Below, one piece after another: positions 50,995 to 61,300 of a DNA stretch of 64,000 nt; positions within the stretch are counted from its first letter, which is position 1, and every line of letters begins with the position of its first letter. The stretch is from positions 1-64,000 of the forward strand of contig NZ_JAFWOM010000011.1 in assembly GCF_017545445.1 (NCBI RefSeq), written 5' to 3'. The notes beneath the pieces are model-generated. The model made no database searches. It had not been told where the DNA came from and saw nothing but the letters and a program-made list of their open reading frames with translations. The DNA comes from Fibrobacter sp. (GTDB taxonomy: Bacteria > Fibrobacterota > Fibrobacteria > Fibrobacterales > Fibrobacteraceae). A program made the position numbers and the translations under genes.

Positions 50995-51362
50995 TTTAGT
51001 TTTTAGTCATTGGTCATTAGTCGTTAGGCCGTCGGCGTTGGTGGCTTACACGGAACTAATTGCTTTGTCATCCCGGCCTAAGGTCCCTGAGCTACGTCGA
51101 AGGGCCGGGACCAGCTTACACGGAACTAGTTGCAATACCTCATACCCCATACCCCGAAGGCACGCAGTGCCGAGCCCATACCCCAAACTTTCACTGGATG
51201 GGGCAAGCCCCAACCTCTTTGGCTCAATCATATCCATACAAGTATGGCTACGATGCTCGCCTTTTGAGGTTGTCCCTATGCTACGCTCCAGGATGACCGC
51301 ACACTGCCTACTGTTTACTAACCACTAACCACCAACCACTTGCTTTAGCCCATACCCCAGTA
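50995..51362. repeat. Repeat-rich spacer (part 1)
   Basis: Contains TTACACGGAACTAATTGC, GTCATCCCGGCC, CTGAGCTACGTCGAAGG, TTACACGGAACTAGTTGC, CATACCCCATACCCC, and AACCACTAACCACCAACCAC. These are the same repeat families as at 15430-15830, 19464 and 38970. No gene seen. Confidence 0.65.
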
Positions 51363-51516
51363 GCGTGCAAAACGAGCGTCGCAAAAATATGGTTGACGCT
51401 TCGCGTCTATTTCTTCGGCTCACAAATAGAAAACATAAATGTTTTCTGCTTGCTTCGCCTTGTGAACTATTGCATATTTTTATGACCGAGTGCAGACGCA
51501 GACGCCGAAGGCGTCA
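51363..51516. repeat. Composite inverted-repeat element related to the 80-bp tandem repeat
   Basis: GTGCAAAACGAGCGTCGC at the left and GACGCC-GAA-GGCGTC at 51501-51515 match the ends of the 80-bp unit at 33971 and 33951. The interior carries AGAAAACAT-AA-ATGTTTTCT and AAAAATATG...CATATTTTT, so one large stem-loop is possible. No gene seen to 51627. Confidence 0.65.
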
Positions 51517-51627
51517 AAGGGGCTCAAGCCCCGAGCCCATACCTCATACCCAAAATCCCTACATATTACACTAAAAATCTTCATTTTTTTGAGTATATTG
51601 CTCGTACAATAGCTTATATTTGTTTAC

Positions 51628-52248
51628 ATGACGCAGATATATACAAAAAATGTGGGTTTGTTCCTTGTTCTCCCAGCTCCTCTCAATCCGATAGGTGCGT
51701 TTGATGCAGAACGGTTCAAGTCAAATTTCCGTACCATCATGAGCTATGATGCTGGCTTCAGGTTTGTTGCTGTGGATCTGTCGGGACTTGACTTTGTCTA
51801 TAGCGATGCCTACAATGCCTTTATGCAGTGCCATCAGGAACTGTCTAACAAGAACGGTGCGTTTGCGGTTCTTGCCGATAAGGAATCTCTATCGAATAGT
51901 TTGAAGAAGGTGGGGCTAGAACGATTTATCCGCATTTTTATGAGCGAATCGGATATGGCGGCATTTACGCCGATAGAAACGCCCAAAGATGCGGCTCCGT
52001 CAACTGCGGCTCCGTCGGTGGCTAATATACCGAAAAAGGATCCTCCGACAGCTCGTGTTGCGGTCGTGGAAAAAATCGATCCGTCTGTTTATGAAAAGCC
52101 TGTTGAAAAGCCTGCTCCACCAGTTGAACCGAAAGTTTTGGACAAAAACCCGCTTGAAGATGAAGAACCGTCTTCGAAGAGCACTGCTTTTGTCGTAATC
52201 GTTCTTTTGCTGATTGCGATTGCTGCAGCGACCTATTACCTCATGTAG
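51628..52248 (+). CDS. STAS-domain protein with C-terminal membrane anchor
   Basis: A 206-residue protein: STAS domain at 1-115 (LNPIGAFDAERFKSNFRTIM, FRFVAVDLSGLDFVYSDAYN, GAFAVLADKESLSNSLKKVG), a proline/alanine-rich linker, and a C-terminal transmembrane helix (STAFVVIVLLLIAIAAATYY) leaving few residues outside. STAS proteins act as anti-sigma antagonists or regulatory switches; here the domain faces the cytoplasm and is held at the membrane. No partner kinase or sigma factor lies nearby. Three bp separate its stop from the next gene. Confidence 0.72.
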   Translation: MTQIYTKNVGLFLVLPAPLNPIGAFDAERFKSNFRTIMSYDAGFRFVAVDLSGLDFVYSDAYNAFMQCHQELSNKNGAFAVLADKESLSNSLKKVGLERFIRIFMSESDMAAFTPIETPKDAAPSTAAPSVANIPKKDPPTARVAVVEKIDPSVYEKPVEKPAPPVEPKVLDKNPLEDEEPSSKSTAFVVIVLLLIAIAAATYYLM

Positions 52249-52251
52249 TCG

Positions 52252-53169
52252 ATGCCCGTAGATTTTCCGACAGAGATCCAACGTAAAAAAAGAAAAAATA
52301 ACTTACAGCACAAGTTCCCGTTAGTAAGAATCGTTTTCTTTTTCATTCTGATAGTTGTTGCTTTCTCGAACGGCTGGTTTCGCAAGCTGGCCGATAAACT
52401 TCCGCTCCCCGGAAACGAGGAACCCGTTCTTCAGCGTGTTGAAGAGTGGATTGAAGGTTGCACGTCTTATGATGGAACCCCATTTGAACTCAAGGATGGC
52501 TATGTGCAGTGTTCGTGGGTGGTGAATGATTCGCTAGTCCTCCCGAATTCCTTTTTGCGCTATGTCAAAGGTTTAGCATCGGATGGGGCGAAAATTCATT
52601 GGGTCGCTCCCAAGAAGGATTTTGGCGAGGCGCTTCTTGTCGTTGTAGAAGATACGACTCGTAGTGTTTATTTGCACATGCCGCGTGAAGATTCTTCGAA
52701 GGTCTGGATTTCGAGCAAGACCGGCTGCCTTTTTCCGGGGCCGTGTCCGCATGTTCCGCTCGGATGGTCTGCGCTATCCATTGTCGATAACTTTGACTTC
52801 GAGGGTTTGGAACAATTGCTTTCAGCGGATGTCTTTAGAGGGCTAGGGGAGGCTCCGATTTACCCTGTGCTTCCGGGGGTTGTGCTGGAGGCGGGGCGCG
52901 ATTCATTGGGAATGTTTGTCGAACTCAATCATGGCAATGGCGTGACTTCGCGTATGTTCGGCATTGGCTCGTGGAAAATGGCTCCTACCGTCGGAAAGAT
53001 GCTTGATGTCAAGGATGCTGTGGGCCGCTTATCTCCGCAAGATAGCGCTTCGTTCTTCTTGACTTTGCGTCAAAATGGGTTGTTTGTGCGTTGGAAGGAT
53101 TTCTACAAATTGACGCACCCAGTGGATTCCGCTCAAATTGCTATATTCAAGAAGCATTTGCCTTTTTGA
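52252..53169 (+). CDS. Membrane-anchored degenerate LytM/M23-like protein
   Basis: A 305-residue protein: N-terminal basic segment, transmembrane helix (VRIVFFFILIVVAFSNGWF), a linker, and a C-terminal M23-like fold (LEAGRDSLGMFVELNHGNGV, MLDVKDAVGRLSPQ, SFFLTLRQNGLFVRWKDF). The expected zinc ligands (H-x-x-x-D and H-x-H) are missing: the L-H-F-E-I strand reads FFLTLRQNG. So it is probably a non-catalytic LytM protein like NlpD/EnvC, regulating cell-wall hydrolysis. Co-transcribed with the STAS gene (3 bp gap) and a lipoprotein gene (10 bp). Confidence 0.65.
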   Translation: MPVDFPTEIQRKKRKNNLQHKFPLVRIVFFFILIVVAFSNGWFRKLADKLPLPGNEEPVLQRVEEWIEGCTSYDGTPFELKDGYVQCSWVVNDSLVLPNSFLRYVKGLASDGAKIHWVAPKKDFGEALLVVVEDTTRSVYLHMPREDSSKVWISSKTGCLFPGPCPHVPLGWSALSIVDNFDFEGLEQLLSADVFRGLGEAPIYPVLPGVVLEAGRDSLGMFVELNHGNGVTSRMFGIGSWKMAPTVGKMLDVKDAVGRLSPQDSASFFLTLRQNGLFVRWKDFYKLTHPVDSAQIAIFKKHLPF

Positions 53170-53179
53170 GTGAGTCTGT

Positions 53180-54361
53180 ATGAAGCGTGAATCCGCAATT
53201 TTTTTATTCTCGATTTTATTGTTCCCTTTGATGATGCTTTTCGCCGGCTGTACGCATGACGGCGATGGTCCGCTTGATGTGATGCCTGGCGGTGAGGCGG
53301 TAGAGGGTAATGGATTTTTCTTGGGGGCTGTGCTAGATTCGGGAAAGTCTGTCCACTTGATTTCGGATACGCTATATATTACGCTTTCTAAGATTTGGTC
53401 GTTTTCGAATTGTTCGCTTACGTCAATTGATTTGGATGAAAGTTACGAGGAATCTCAGCTTGTGATTTCTCCCCAAGTGAACATCAAGGTGAATACGGAC
53501 GATTGTCCGGCGCCGATGTACCGCTCGGATACGACATTCAAAATGGTGCTTCCCGAAGATGTTCCTTCGGACTTGACGGATATAGTCGTGAAAAACGATA
53601 CGGATTCGCTGATTACCTCCATCAAGCTTCGTCGCGGAAAGATTGTCACGGATACGTTCTACATTTTTGTAGATTCGGCTTTTGCAAAAATGGATTCACT
53701 CCCGTTGCGTACAAAGGATTCTCCTTCGGTTTTGCGGGTGCTGGATTCGATTACTCCGCAGAAGTTTTATTGGCGGACGCTCCGTGCGAATTGTACAAGG
53801 CGTGTGGATAAATGCAGCGATGTTGTTGCGGATACGCTTTTCCCAGACAACTGGCGCCTTGACGATACGGTGCTTGTTCCGGTGCATTATGCTTGCGCTT
53901 CGGCTGATTCTATGTATTGCCTTAAAGACAAGTGGGAATATGATACTACGGCTTTAGGCAAGGTCAATGTGCGTTTGGATACGGTTTGGCATACGAATTT
54001 GTACTATATCGAAAAAATTCCAAAGTGCGCATGGGTGGAAACATTCAGATATTCCGGTTTTGTGTTTGGTGAAAAGATGACATTTTGGCGTTCTATGTTC
54101 GTGCCGGACGATAATGAAATTTCTTGTGGACCTTCGACGAAGATAGATTGGTTTGTTTATAATCTTTCGTCAAATTTCCTTGTTCTTGAAAACGATGATG
54201 AAGAGGACGAATCAAAGTTTGTAGATAGTTTATTCGGTATATGGAAGTCGGCGACGGTTGCACGCGATACTGTTGTGATTGATACGGTTGTGCAAGATTC
54301 CGTTGCCCGCGATACCGTTAAAGCCGATTCGCTTCATGATGATAAGAAGGTCTCGAAATGA
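53180..54361 (+). CDS. Uncharacterised lipoprotein
   Basis: A 393-residue lipoprotein with lipobox LFAGC near residue 24 and an otherwise unassigned, aspartate/threonine-rich ectodomain (DSLITSIKLRRGKIVTDTFY), several cysteines (about seven, probably disulphides), and a C-terminal repeated DTV pattern (ARDTVVIDTVVQDSVARDTV). Its stop overlaps the NUDIX start (ATGA), so the two are coupled although their roles look unrelated. Confidence 0.65.
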   Translation: MKRESAIFLFSILLFPLMMLFAGCTHDGDGPLDVMPGGEAVEGNGFFLGAVLDSGKSVHLISDTLYITLSKIWSFSNCSLTSIDLDESYEESQLVISPQVNIKVNTDDCPAPMYRSDTTFKMVLPEDVPSDLTDIVVKNDTDSLITSIKLRRGKIVTDTFYIFVDSAFAKMDSLPLRTKDSPSVLRVLDSITPQKFYWRTLRANCTRRVDKCSDVVADTLFPDNWRLDDTVLVPVHYACASADSMYCLKDKWEYDTTALGKVNVRLDTVWHTNLYYIEKIPKCAWVETFRYSGFVFGEKMTFWRSMFVPDDNEISCGPSTKIDWFVYNLSSNFLVLENDDEEDESKFVDSLFGIWKSATVARDTVVIDTVVQDSVARDTVKADSLHDDKKVSK

Positions 54362-55083
54362 TTGAATATTCCTTTGCTGCTGAAATCCCTGAAGAAGACA
54401 AACCGATAATTCTCGAAAGTCGAATTTATAAGCAATGGCTCGAGGCTTCCGAAAAAAAATTCACGATTACGAAGGTGCATTTCGCTTCGGTCGATTATTT
54501 TAGTAAACGCCATGTTCCGCTGTTTATCAAATTGAATGCGACAGCTTTTTTGCCAGATGGCAAGCCGGTGCACGGGATTGTGCTTGTGCGCGGGCATGCC
54601 GTGGGCGTGCTTGTCGTGCTTTATTGCGAAGGCAAGCGTTACTTGCTTTTGGTGCGTCAACCGCGATTCGCCATTTCGGAGACGGCGTCGCTTGAAATTC
54701 CGGCGGGGATTCTGGACTGGTCGGGCGATTTCCGCAAGGTGGCGCTTTCGGAGCTTGAAGAAGAAGCGCAAATCAAGGCCGACGATTCTGAACTTATCGA
54801 CTTGATGGATTTTTGGTACAAGGGCGCGAGCGATGGCTTTGCCGGAAGCTGCGGGCTTTTGGACGAGCGCATCCGCCTTTACGCTATTGAGCGCCATGTG
54901 ACTCGAAAAGAACTCGATGCGATGGATGGCAAGAACCAGACTTACACTGACGAAAACGAGTGGATTCGTACGGAAGTATTGCCCTACGAAGAAGCTGCTC
55001 ACCAGTTCATCGACGGAAAGAATTTGATCGCACTCTTCCTCTACGAGCGCTGGCTGGAATCTAGACGAGAGAATGCTCGCTAG
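54358..55083 (+). CDS. NUDIX hydrolase (ADP-sugar pyrophosphatase-like)
   Basis: A 241-residue protein with a NUDIX box: GILDWSGDFRKVALSELEEE, holding the E-x-x-E-E metal-binding core; the usual Arg before ELEEE is Ser. The preceding strands (GIVLVRGHAVGVLVVLYCEG) and following loop (DFWYKGASDGFAGSCG) fit ADP-ribose/ADP-sugar pyrophosphatases. It should cleave nucleoside diphosphate-X compounds in the cytoplasm. Coupled to the preceding lipoprotein by a 4-bp overlap. Confidence 0.82.
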   Translation: MIEYSFAAEIPEEDKPIILESRIYKQWLEASEKKFTITKVHFASVDYFSKRHVPLFIKLNATAFLPDGKPVHGIVLVRGHAVGVLVVLYCEGKRYLLLVRQPRFAISETASLEIPAGILDWSGDFRKVALSELEEEAQIKADDSELIDLMDFWYKGASDGFAGSCGLLDERIRLYAIERHVTRKELDAMDGKNQTYTDENEWIRTEVLPYEEAAHQFIDGKNLIALFLYERWLESRRENAR

Positions 55084-55314
55084 GCTGCTGAGCGTGCCGT
55101 AGCGCCGGGGGGTGTTTTCCTGACTCCATCTGAGCCAGGCGTTGCGGGCTGGCGTTTGAAGCCCGCAAGAAGGGGTAGCGGATGCCCGTAGGGCAGAAGC
55201 GAGGGGAAGGCTTTCCCCTAACCCCAATCACCGCTTATAGCTCCAAACCTTTAATAACTAATGTCCATTGACCAAAGACCAATGACCAATAGCTAAAAAA
55301 ATTATTTTTCGTGC
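55084..55314. repeat. Repeat-rich spacer
   Basis: GGATGCCCGTAGGGCAGAAG, GGGGAAGGCTTTCCCC and then CATTGACCAAAGACCAATG-type units. The PEGA gene begins directly after. No gene seen. Confidence 0.55.
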
Positions 55315-56877
55315 ATGAAACGATTGTTTTTTGCTTTCTCAATTCTGTTATTGCTTGCTGCGGATGCTTTGGCTACATACGTAGCTGTGCTTGAAACGGG
55401 AGTCGATGGTGCCGCCAAGGAAAATGTCTCGCTTTCGGATCGCCAGTACCTAACAAACGTATTGCGTGAACAAGCCGTCAAGGAACTCCCTGCGGTGCAG
55501 AACTACACCATCATGACGCGAGAGAACATCCAGCAGATGCTCCCGCCGGGTAAAGCGATTGAAGATTGCGAAGGCAGTTGCCTAGTGGAAACCGGCAAGA
55601 ACATTTCTGCCGACTATATTTGCCAGGCCCGCGTGGGGAGTTTCGGTTCGTCGCTTACGCTTTCTGCCGAACTTTACGAAACGGCGGGCAACAAGCTCAT
55701 TGCAAGTTTCAATGGACGCGGACAGAACGTCGAAGAACTTTTGGATTTGATCAAGCAGAAAGCTCCCGAATTTTTCCGCGGTGTGAAAGGTAGCGGATTT
55801 GCTGGAGTTGGCGGTTTTGGTTCCATTAGCGAAGCGGGTTCGTTTAGCTATGCCGGCAAAAAGAAGTTTATCGTGGAAATCGTTTCGAATCCGGCTGGGG
55901 CTGTGCCTACGGTTGATGGAAAAGCTATTCCCAAGTGCTTGAGCACGCCGTGCAAAGTCCAGATCGAAGAAGGTGAACATCGCTTTGTGGCAACGTTTGA
56001 TGGTTACGAAGATGCCGAAAAAGTTGAAAGTGTCAAAAGCAATAATCAAAAAATAGAACTTACGCTTTCGTCGAACGTTGGCTGGCTTGAAATGAAGCCG
56101 GTCATGAATGAAGCCGCAAATCGCGGTGTGCTAAATGTGACCGTCGATGGTGTCCGTAAAGATGATTCCCGAATTGAACTGGAGGCAGGGTTCCATGATG
56201 TGAGGGTGACGCATCCCTGCTATGATCCGGTTGAATTCCGCGTGTCCATTGCGAAAAACAAAACGGAGACGTTCGATAAGGAACTTGTTCGCGGTAAGGG
56301 CGGTCTAGAACTTAATGTGGAATACAAAGGTGAACCTCAGGCGGTGCTTGTTATCATTGATGGAGAAGACGCTGGCAGTACACCTTACGCTGGAGAAGTG
56401 CCTCTGTGCGCAGACGTGATGCTCCAGGGGAACGGCTGGACCGAAAAAGTGAATGTGCAGCCCAAGTGGCATGAAGTTGTGCAGGTGACGCATAAGCTCA
56501 TGCATTCGCCGGAAGCTGTTGCAATGTCTGTTGATGCGACTGAGGCCAAAGCCAAAGTTGCTTACGATGAACTTGATGGAAAAAAATCGAACCAGGCGAA
56601 GGCCGACCAAGCGGCAAGCGACGTTCAAAAGGATAAAGGCGGAAAGAAAATCCATTGGGTGCCGATAGCGATTTCTGGCGGTGTTGCGGTCATTGGTGCT
56701 GCCATGGCGTTAGTGTTTGACAAAAAGGCTAAAGACGCCACAGCGACTCCTCCGGCGAACCAAGTGGAATTCCAGACGGGGCATGACAATGCCCAAAAGT
56801 ACCAAACCTTCCGCAATATTTCGTTGGGTGTGGTTTTGGGCGGACTTGTCGGTGTTGGTCTTACATTCCTTTTTTAG
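55315..56877 (+). CDS. PEGA-domain protein with C-terminal membrane helices
   Basis: A 520-residue secreted protein: signal peptide (LLLAADALATYVAV), an N-terminal domain resembling a CsgG/curli-type ATP-independent fold (TIMTRENIQQMLPPGKAIED), then PEGA-like domains (FIVEIVSNPAGAVPTVDGKA, LVIIDGEDAGSTPYAGEVPL), a charged linker, and two transmembrane helices at the C-terminus (VPIAISGGVAVIGAAMALVF, FRNISLGVVLGGLVGVGLTF). PEGA domains bind surface polymers or partner proteins. Its stop overlaps the GTG of the next open frame. Confidence 0.75.
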   Translation: MKRLFFAFSILLLLAADALATYVAVLETGVDGAAKENVSLSDRQYLTNVLREQAVKELPAVQNYTIMTRENIQQMLPPGKAIEDCEGSCLVETGKNISADYICQARVGSFGSSLTLSAELYETAGNKLIASFNGRGQNVEELLDLIKQKAPEFFRGVKGSGFAGVGGFGSISEAGSFSYAGKKKFIVEIVSNPAGAVPTVDGKAIPKCLSTPCKVQIEEGEHRFVATFDGYEDAEKVESVKSNNQKIELTLSSNVGWLEMKPVMNEAANRGVLNVTVDGVRKDDSRIELEAGFHDVRVTHPCYDPVEFRVSIAKNKTETFDKELVRGKGGLELNVEYKGEPQAVLVIIDGEDAGSTPYAGEVPLCADVMLQGNGWTEKVNVQPKWHEVVQVTHKLMHSPEAVAMSVDATEAKAKVAYDELDGKKSNQAKADQAASDVQKDKGGKKIHWVPIAISGGVAVIGAAMALVFDKKAKDATATPPANQVEFQTGHDNAQKYQTFRNISLGVVLGGLVGVGLTFLF

Positions 56878-56891
56878 TGGGTGCTAGTCTT

Positions 56892-57974
56892 ATGAAAAAG
56901 ATTCTTTTGCTTTTATCTGTCGCTGCAATGTGGGGATGTACCGATTACGTAAGCCAATGGGACGACAAGTATGCCGCCGCTTTTGCAGGAGGCACTCCTG
57001 TGCAAGAACAAGTTTGTGTGGACGGAACGCAAACGTCGGTTAGAGAGGGGGATTGTACTACATATTTTATTTGTAGTAACAACGAATGGGCTCAATTAAA
57101 TACTGCTTGCGATGCCCAACCGCAGAGAATGTGTGAAGAAGGTGCCATTACAACATCGAGCGATGGGGTATGTACTATAAGTTTTATCTGTACTAACAAT
57201 ACCGCGGTTCCTCTGAGTACGTCTTGCACGAGCACGTCTCCTGTTACAACTACTTCTTCGTCTAAAGTTGTGAAAAGTTCATCGTCCAGAACTGTTACCG
57301 CAAAATCAAGTTCCTCAAAAATTACAGTTCTTGATGAAACAACTTATACGGAAGTGACGGGTACTGTAAAGTGCCCCAAAGCAATGTTCTGCGCAGCATC
57401 ATATGATATTCGAGTTGAAACGGGCAAAGATGACGGCTCTGATTCATACGGGTATTGGTTTGCGTATGATGATTACAGTAATGGCGGTAGTTCTTATTTC
57501 ACGTGGCCTTATGGTAACGATGATGGGATGAGGTCGTTTGCTGAATTATCCGTGGAATCGGCTGGAGCGATTGTAGGCACAGCCACAATAGATGACAGTG
57601 GTGATATGAGTGTTGGATATCTTGGACTTGGGTTTAACGTCGGTGGGGAGTTGCTAAAGGGCTATGATATTTCTTCATGGAAGGGATTGTGCATCATTTA
57701 TAAGGCGAATGCGTATATGGGACTAGAACTTCATCCTGCCAATGAAGCGACTGTGACTAAGTATGACAACCCAATTGCGACTCTTTATAAACCTGCTAAA
57801 ACGACAGCTGCTTATATTGTGGATATTCCCTGGAGTGAATTTGAACAGGCTGGATGGGGAAAATATGTTTCTCTCTCTACCGTGATAACGTCAACGGCAT
57901 CGATTTCATTTAGGTTCACGAACAATACGTCATTTTCTATTTACGCAATAGGTAAATACGGAACCTGTAAGTGA
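56892..57974 (+). CDS. Lipoprotein with carbohydrate-binding-like C-terminal domain
   Basis: A 360-residue lipoprotein: signal peptide and lipobox (SVAAMWGC), two cysteine-rich repeats resembling each other (QVCVDGTQTSVREGDCTTYF; RMCEEGAITTSSDGVCTISF), a serine-rich linker, and a beta-sandwich (YGYWFAYDDYSNGGSSYFTW, VGYLGLGFNVGG, YIVDIPWSEFEQAGWGKYV) like the CBM11/CIA30 group seen in Fibrobacter. I prefer the ATG at 56892 to the GTG at 56877, which overlaps the previous stop. It probably binds a polysaccharide at the cell surface. Confidence 0.72.
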   Translation: MKKILLLLSVAAMWGCTDYVSQWDDKYAAAFAGGTPVQEQVCVDGTQTSVREGDCTTYFICSNNEWAQLNTACDAQPQRMCEEGAITTSSDGVCTISFICTNNTAVPLSTSCTSTSPVTTTSSSKVVKSSSSRTVTAKSSSSKITVLDETTYTEVTGTVKCPKAMFCAASYDIRVETGKDDGSDSYGYWFAYDDYSNGGSSYFTWPYGNDDGMRSFAELSVESAGAIVGTATIDDSGDMSVGYLGLGFNVGGELLKGYDISSWKGLCIIYKANAYMGLELHPANEATVTKYDNPIATLYKPAKTTAAYIVDIPWSEFEQAGWGKYVSLSTVITSTASISFRFTNNTSFSIYAIGKYGTCK

Positions 57975-58037
57975 TTCTAGTTGTTAGTTCCTGGTCTTTT
58001 GTCATTAGTGGTTTATGAGACCAGGAAAGACTAACGA

Positions 58038-58247
58038 TTAGAAAATCGTATTGTTGATGGTTAGTCCTGCGAAGAACAGGATGAGATAGCCGTACCAAAG
58101 GCCAGTCGGCACGTAGTTCCAAATACGTTTGTATTTATTCGGCTCATCCTTGTTCTTATCCTTGATGCGGATAATGTTTTTTTTGAGATAAAAACCGCAG
58201 AGTGCAAGACCTGCGATGCTAACGAGAATGAGAAGTACATATGCCAT
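58038..58247 (-). CDS. Small two-helix membrane protein
   Basis: A 69-residue protein with two hydrophobic helices (VLLILVSIAGLALCGFYL and YGYLILFFAGLTINNTIF) joined by a basic loop rich in lysine. It occupies a gap between two plus-strand genes and has its own start. No family recognised. Confidence 0.5.
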   Translation of the reverse strand: MAYVLLILVSIAGLALCGFYLKKNIIRIKDKNKDEPNKYKRIWNYVPTGLWYGYLILFFAGLTINNTIF

Positions 58248-58395
58248 GCCATAAATATAGCATTTTTTATACGAGCCGGAAATGAACTCAGGTCTAAAAC
58301 AATCTGGTTTAACAAAGTCAGTGATGCTCTCTGTTCATTTTTTTTTGCATAAACATAAAAATGGATATTTTGTATATTGGGATAAAGGTGTTTTT

Positions 58396-61300
58396 ATGCA
58401 TAAACGATTTTCTCTGTTATTGCTGATATGTGCTTTTTTATTCGCTAGCGGTTTTGCGAGCGTTTCGTCTAATGGAAAAATTGCAAAAAATTACGGTTCC
58501 ATGAAGGATCCGCGTGACGGTCAAATTTACAAGACCGTCCAAATTGGCGATCAAGTGTGGATGGCGGAAAACCTGAATTACGAAACGCGTGATGCAGTTT
58601 ACAGTATTGATTCTGATTTTTCTGGTTTTTTGACGAATGGATCGCATAAATCTAAGAATATACGTAATAAAAGGTCTAAAAAAGTTACGCTTAAATCAGA
58701 GACTAGCTATTGTTATGATAATCGTACTACCAACTGCTTGCGGTACGGACGCCTTTATCCTTGGAGTACTGCTGTGGAGGCTTGCCCTGTGGGGTGGCAT
58801 TTGCCGGATACTACAGAGTGGAACACTTTGTTTGCAACAGTCGGTGGAATCGAATCTGCTGGAAAGGTACTTAAATTTACAGAAGGTTGGCGGAATGGAG
58901 GAAATGGGACAGATGAATATGGATTCTCTGCACTTCCTGTTGGCTTTAGGTATGAATTAGATTCTCAAAGTCCCCCCAATGAATATGCCTCCTTTTGGAG
59001 CTCTACGGATGATCCCGAAAAAGGTGCGTATGGAATGTTTTTGAATTATTATAACAATGGTGCAAAATTAGGATTTGATTCGTATGCCATTGCGCGATCA
59101 GTCCGTTGCTTAAAGGGTGTTAAGTTGTCTTCAAGTTCTTCCGCTATGGCAACGTCTTCTTCGTCTTCGCAAGAAACGAGCGTTGATGCTGATGTATCTG
59201 TAGTCACGGAATCTGGAACTATGGTTGATTCTCGTGACGGGCGAACTTACAAGACGTTAAAGGTTGGTTCTTGGACTTGGATGGCTGAAAATTTGAAGTA
59301 TAAAACGTCCGATAGTTATTGCTTTGGCGATAAAGCCGAAAATTGCGAAAAATATGGACGACTCTACACATCGGATGCGATGAGGGATTCTTCTTCTTTA
59401 AATGCGGAACAAGGTTTGTGCCCTGTGGGTTGGCATTTGCCATCTCAATGGGAGTGGGAACGATTAATTGATGCCGTAGGAGGGGATTCTTTGGCGGGCA
59501 AGCGCCTTAAAAAAACGATGGGATGGTTTGGGGATAGTGCCAAAGCCGATGATGATGTGGGTTTCTCTGTGCTTCCTGCTGGCATCAGGTTCAGTGATGG
59601 AAGCTATAGCCGTGAAGGCTTATATTCTTTGTTCTGGATATCTGCTACAAATGGAGTATTTTTCAACTACTATAGCCCTAGAACAAAAATGATAGTGGAA
59701 TTGTCAAAAGTTGGAGCGTCGGTGCGTTGCATCAAAGATATTGCTATAGGGACGCTCGTGGATCATCGTGATGGACAAACTTATAAGACGGTGAAGATTG
59801 GCAAGCAGAACTGGATGGCTGAAAATTTGAGATTCAAATCGCCGAATAGTTTTTGCTATAACAATGCGGATAGCAACTGTACCAAATACGGACGCCTTTA
59901 TTTGTGGACGGCTGCGTTAGATAGCGTTCGCTTGTATAAAGATGATGATGAAGATTGCGGCTATTGCAAACCTTGTCCTCCGAAGTTCCCGTTACGTGGC
60001 GTTTGCCCTAAGGGGTGGCATATACCAACGGAAACAGAATGGATGACTTTATTGGAAACGGTAGAGAAAGGAACGTCATCAGGGGTGGCTTTGAAGTCTA
60101 CGACCGGTTGGAAACGGTGCGATTATGGTCATCACTTTTTTGATAGAACTTGTAAACCTGGTGGGAATGGTTATGATTATTTTGGATTTTCTGCAGTTCC
60201 TGCGGGACGATGGAATAAGGATGGCGGCAAGGGTATAGGTGAATCGGCAATGTTCTGGAGCTCTACGGGTTACTACAAGAGTGCTCCGAACTATATGAGT
60301 CTTAGTGCAGAAAAGGAAAAAGCCGATGTTAGTTACTGTTCCGGGAGCGATTATAAAAATGATGGATTATCGGTCCGCTGCATTCAGGATGAAGTTGAAA
60401 GCGCAGACCTCGGCGCACTCCAAACGAAAGAAGAAAAACGAGAGAGTAAACCATCAGCTCAACCAACGGTAGCAAAAAATGATGGTCGCGGAATAAATTA
60501 TGGAACACTCAAAGATTCCCGTGACGGACAAACGTATAGGACCGTGACGATTGGGGAACAGACCTGGATGGCGGAAAATCTCAAGTATAAAACACAATTC
60601 AGTACTTGTCATAAAGACCCGGATAGTTGTGCAAAATATGGTCGCCTTTATGAATGGGGCGAGGCGTATAACGCTTGCCCTGCGGATTGGCATTTGCCGA
60701 CTGAAGATGAATGGAATACCTTGTTTGCAACGCTTGGGGTGGAACGTCGAAAGTATGATGGATTCATAGGGGCGGGAGAAAAGCTCAAGTCCAAAGAGGG
60801 CTGGCTTGGCAATGGAAACGGTACGGATGAATATGGTTTTTCTGCATTGCCCGCGGGTCAATCCAATTATTATTCTGAGGTATTTAATAGACCGAATACT
60901 CATAAGGGTGTGGGAACGAGCGCTTATTTTTGGTCTGTTGATGTGGATCCCAGTTTCAGTAATTCCTTTTTAACGATGGAAAGTGGTACCAAACGTGCTT
61001 TTTATATGTCTGGAAGTGATCGCAATGCAATCTCTGTTCGTTGCATAAAGAATAAGCCTCTGCAAAATAAAACCTATTCTGCAATGGTTCCTGTGTCGAG
61101 CGTCGTTAAGGATTCTCTTATTGACGATCGTGATGGTCAAGTTTACAAAACCGTAAAAATTGGTTCACAGACTTGGATGGCTCAAAACCTGAACTATGAA
61201 ACAAATGACAGCCGTTGCTACAAAAATGATTACCACAACTGCTCTAAATATGGCCGTTTTTACACATGGAATGATGCTGTGAAAGCGTGCCCTGCAGGCT

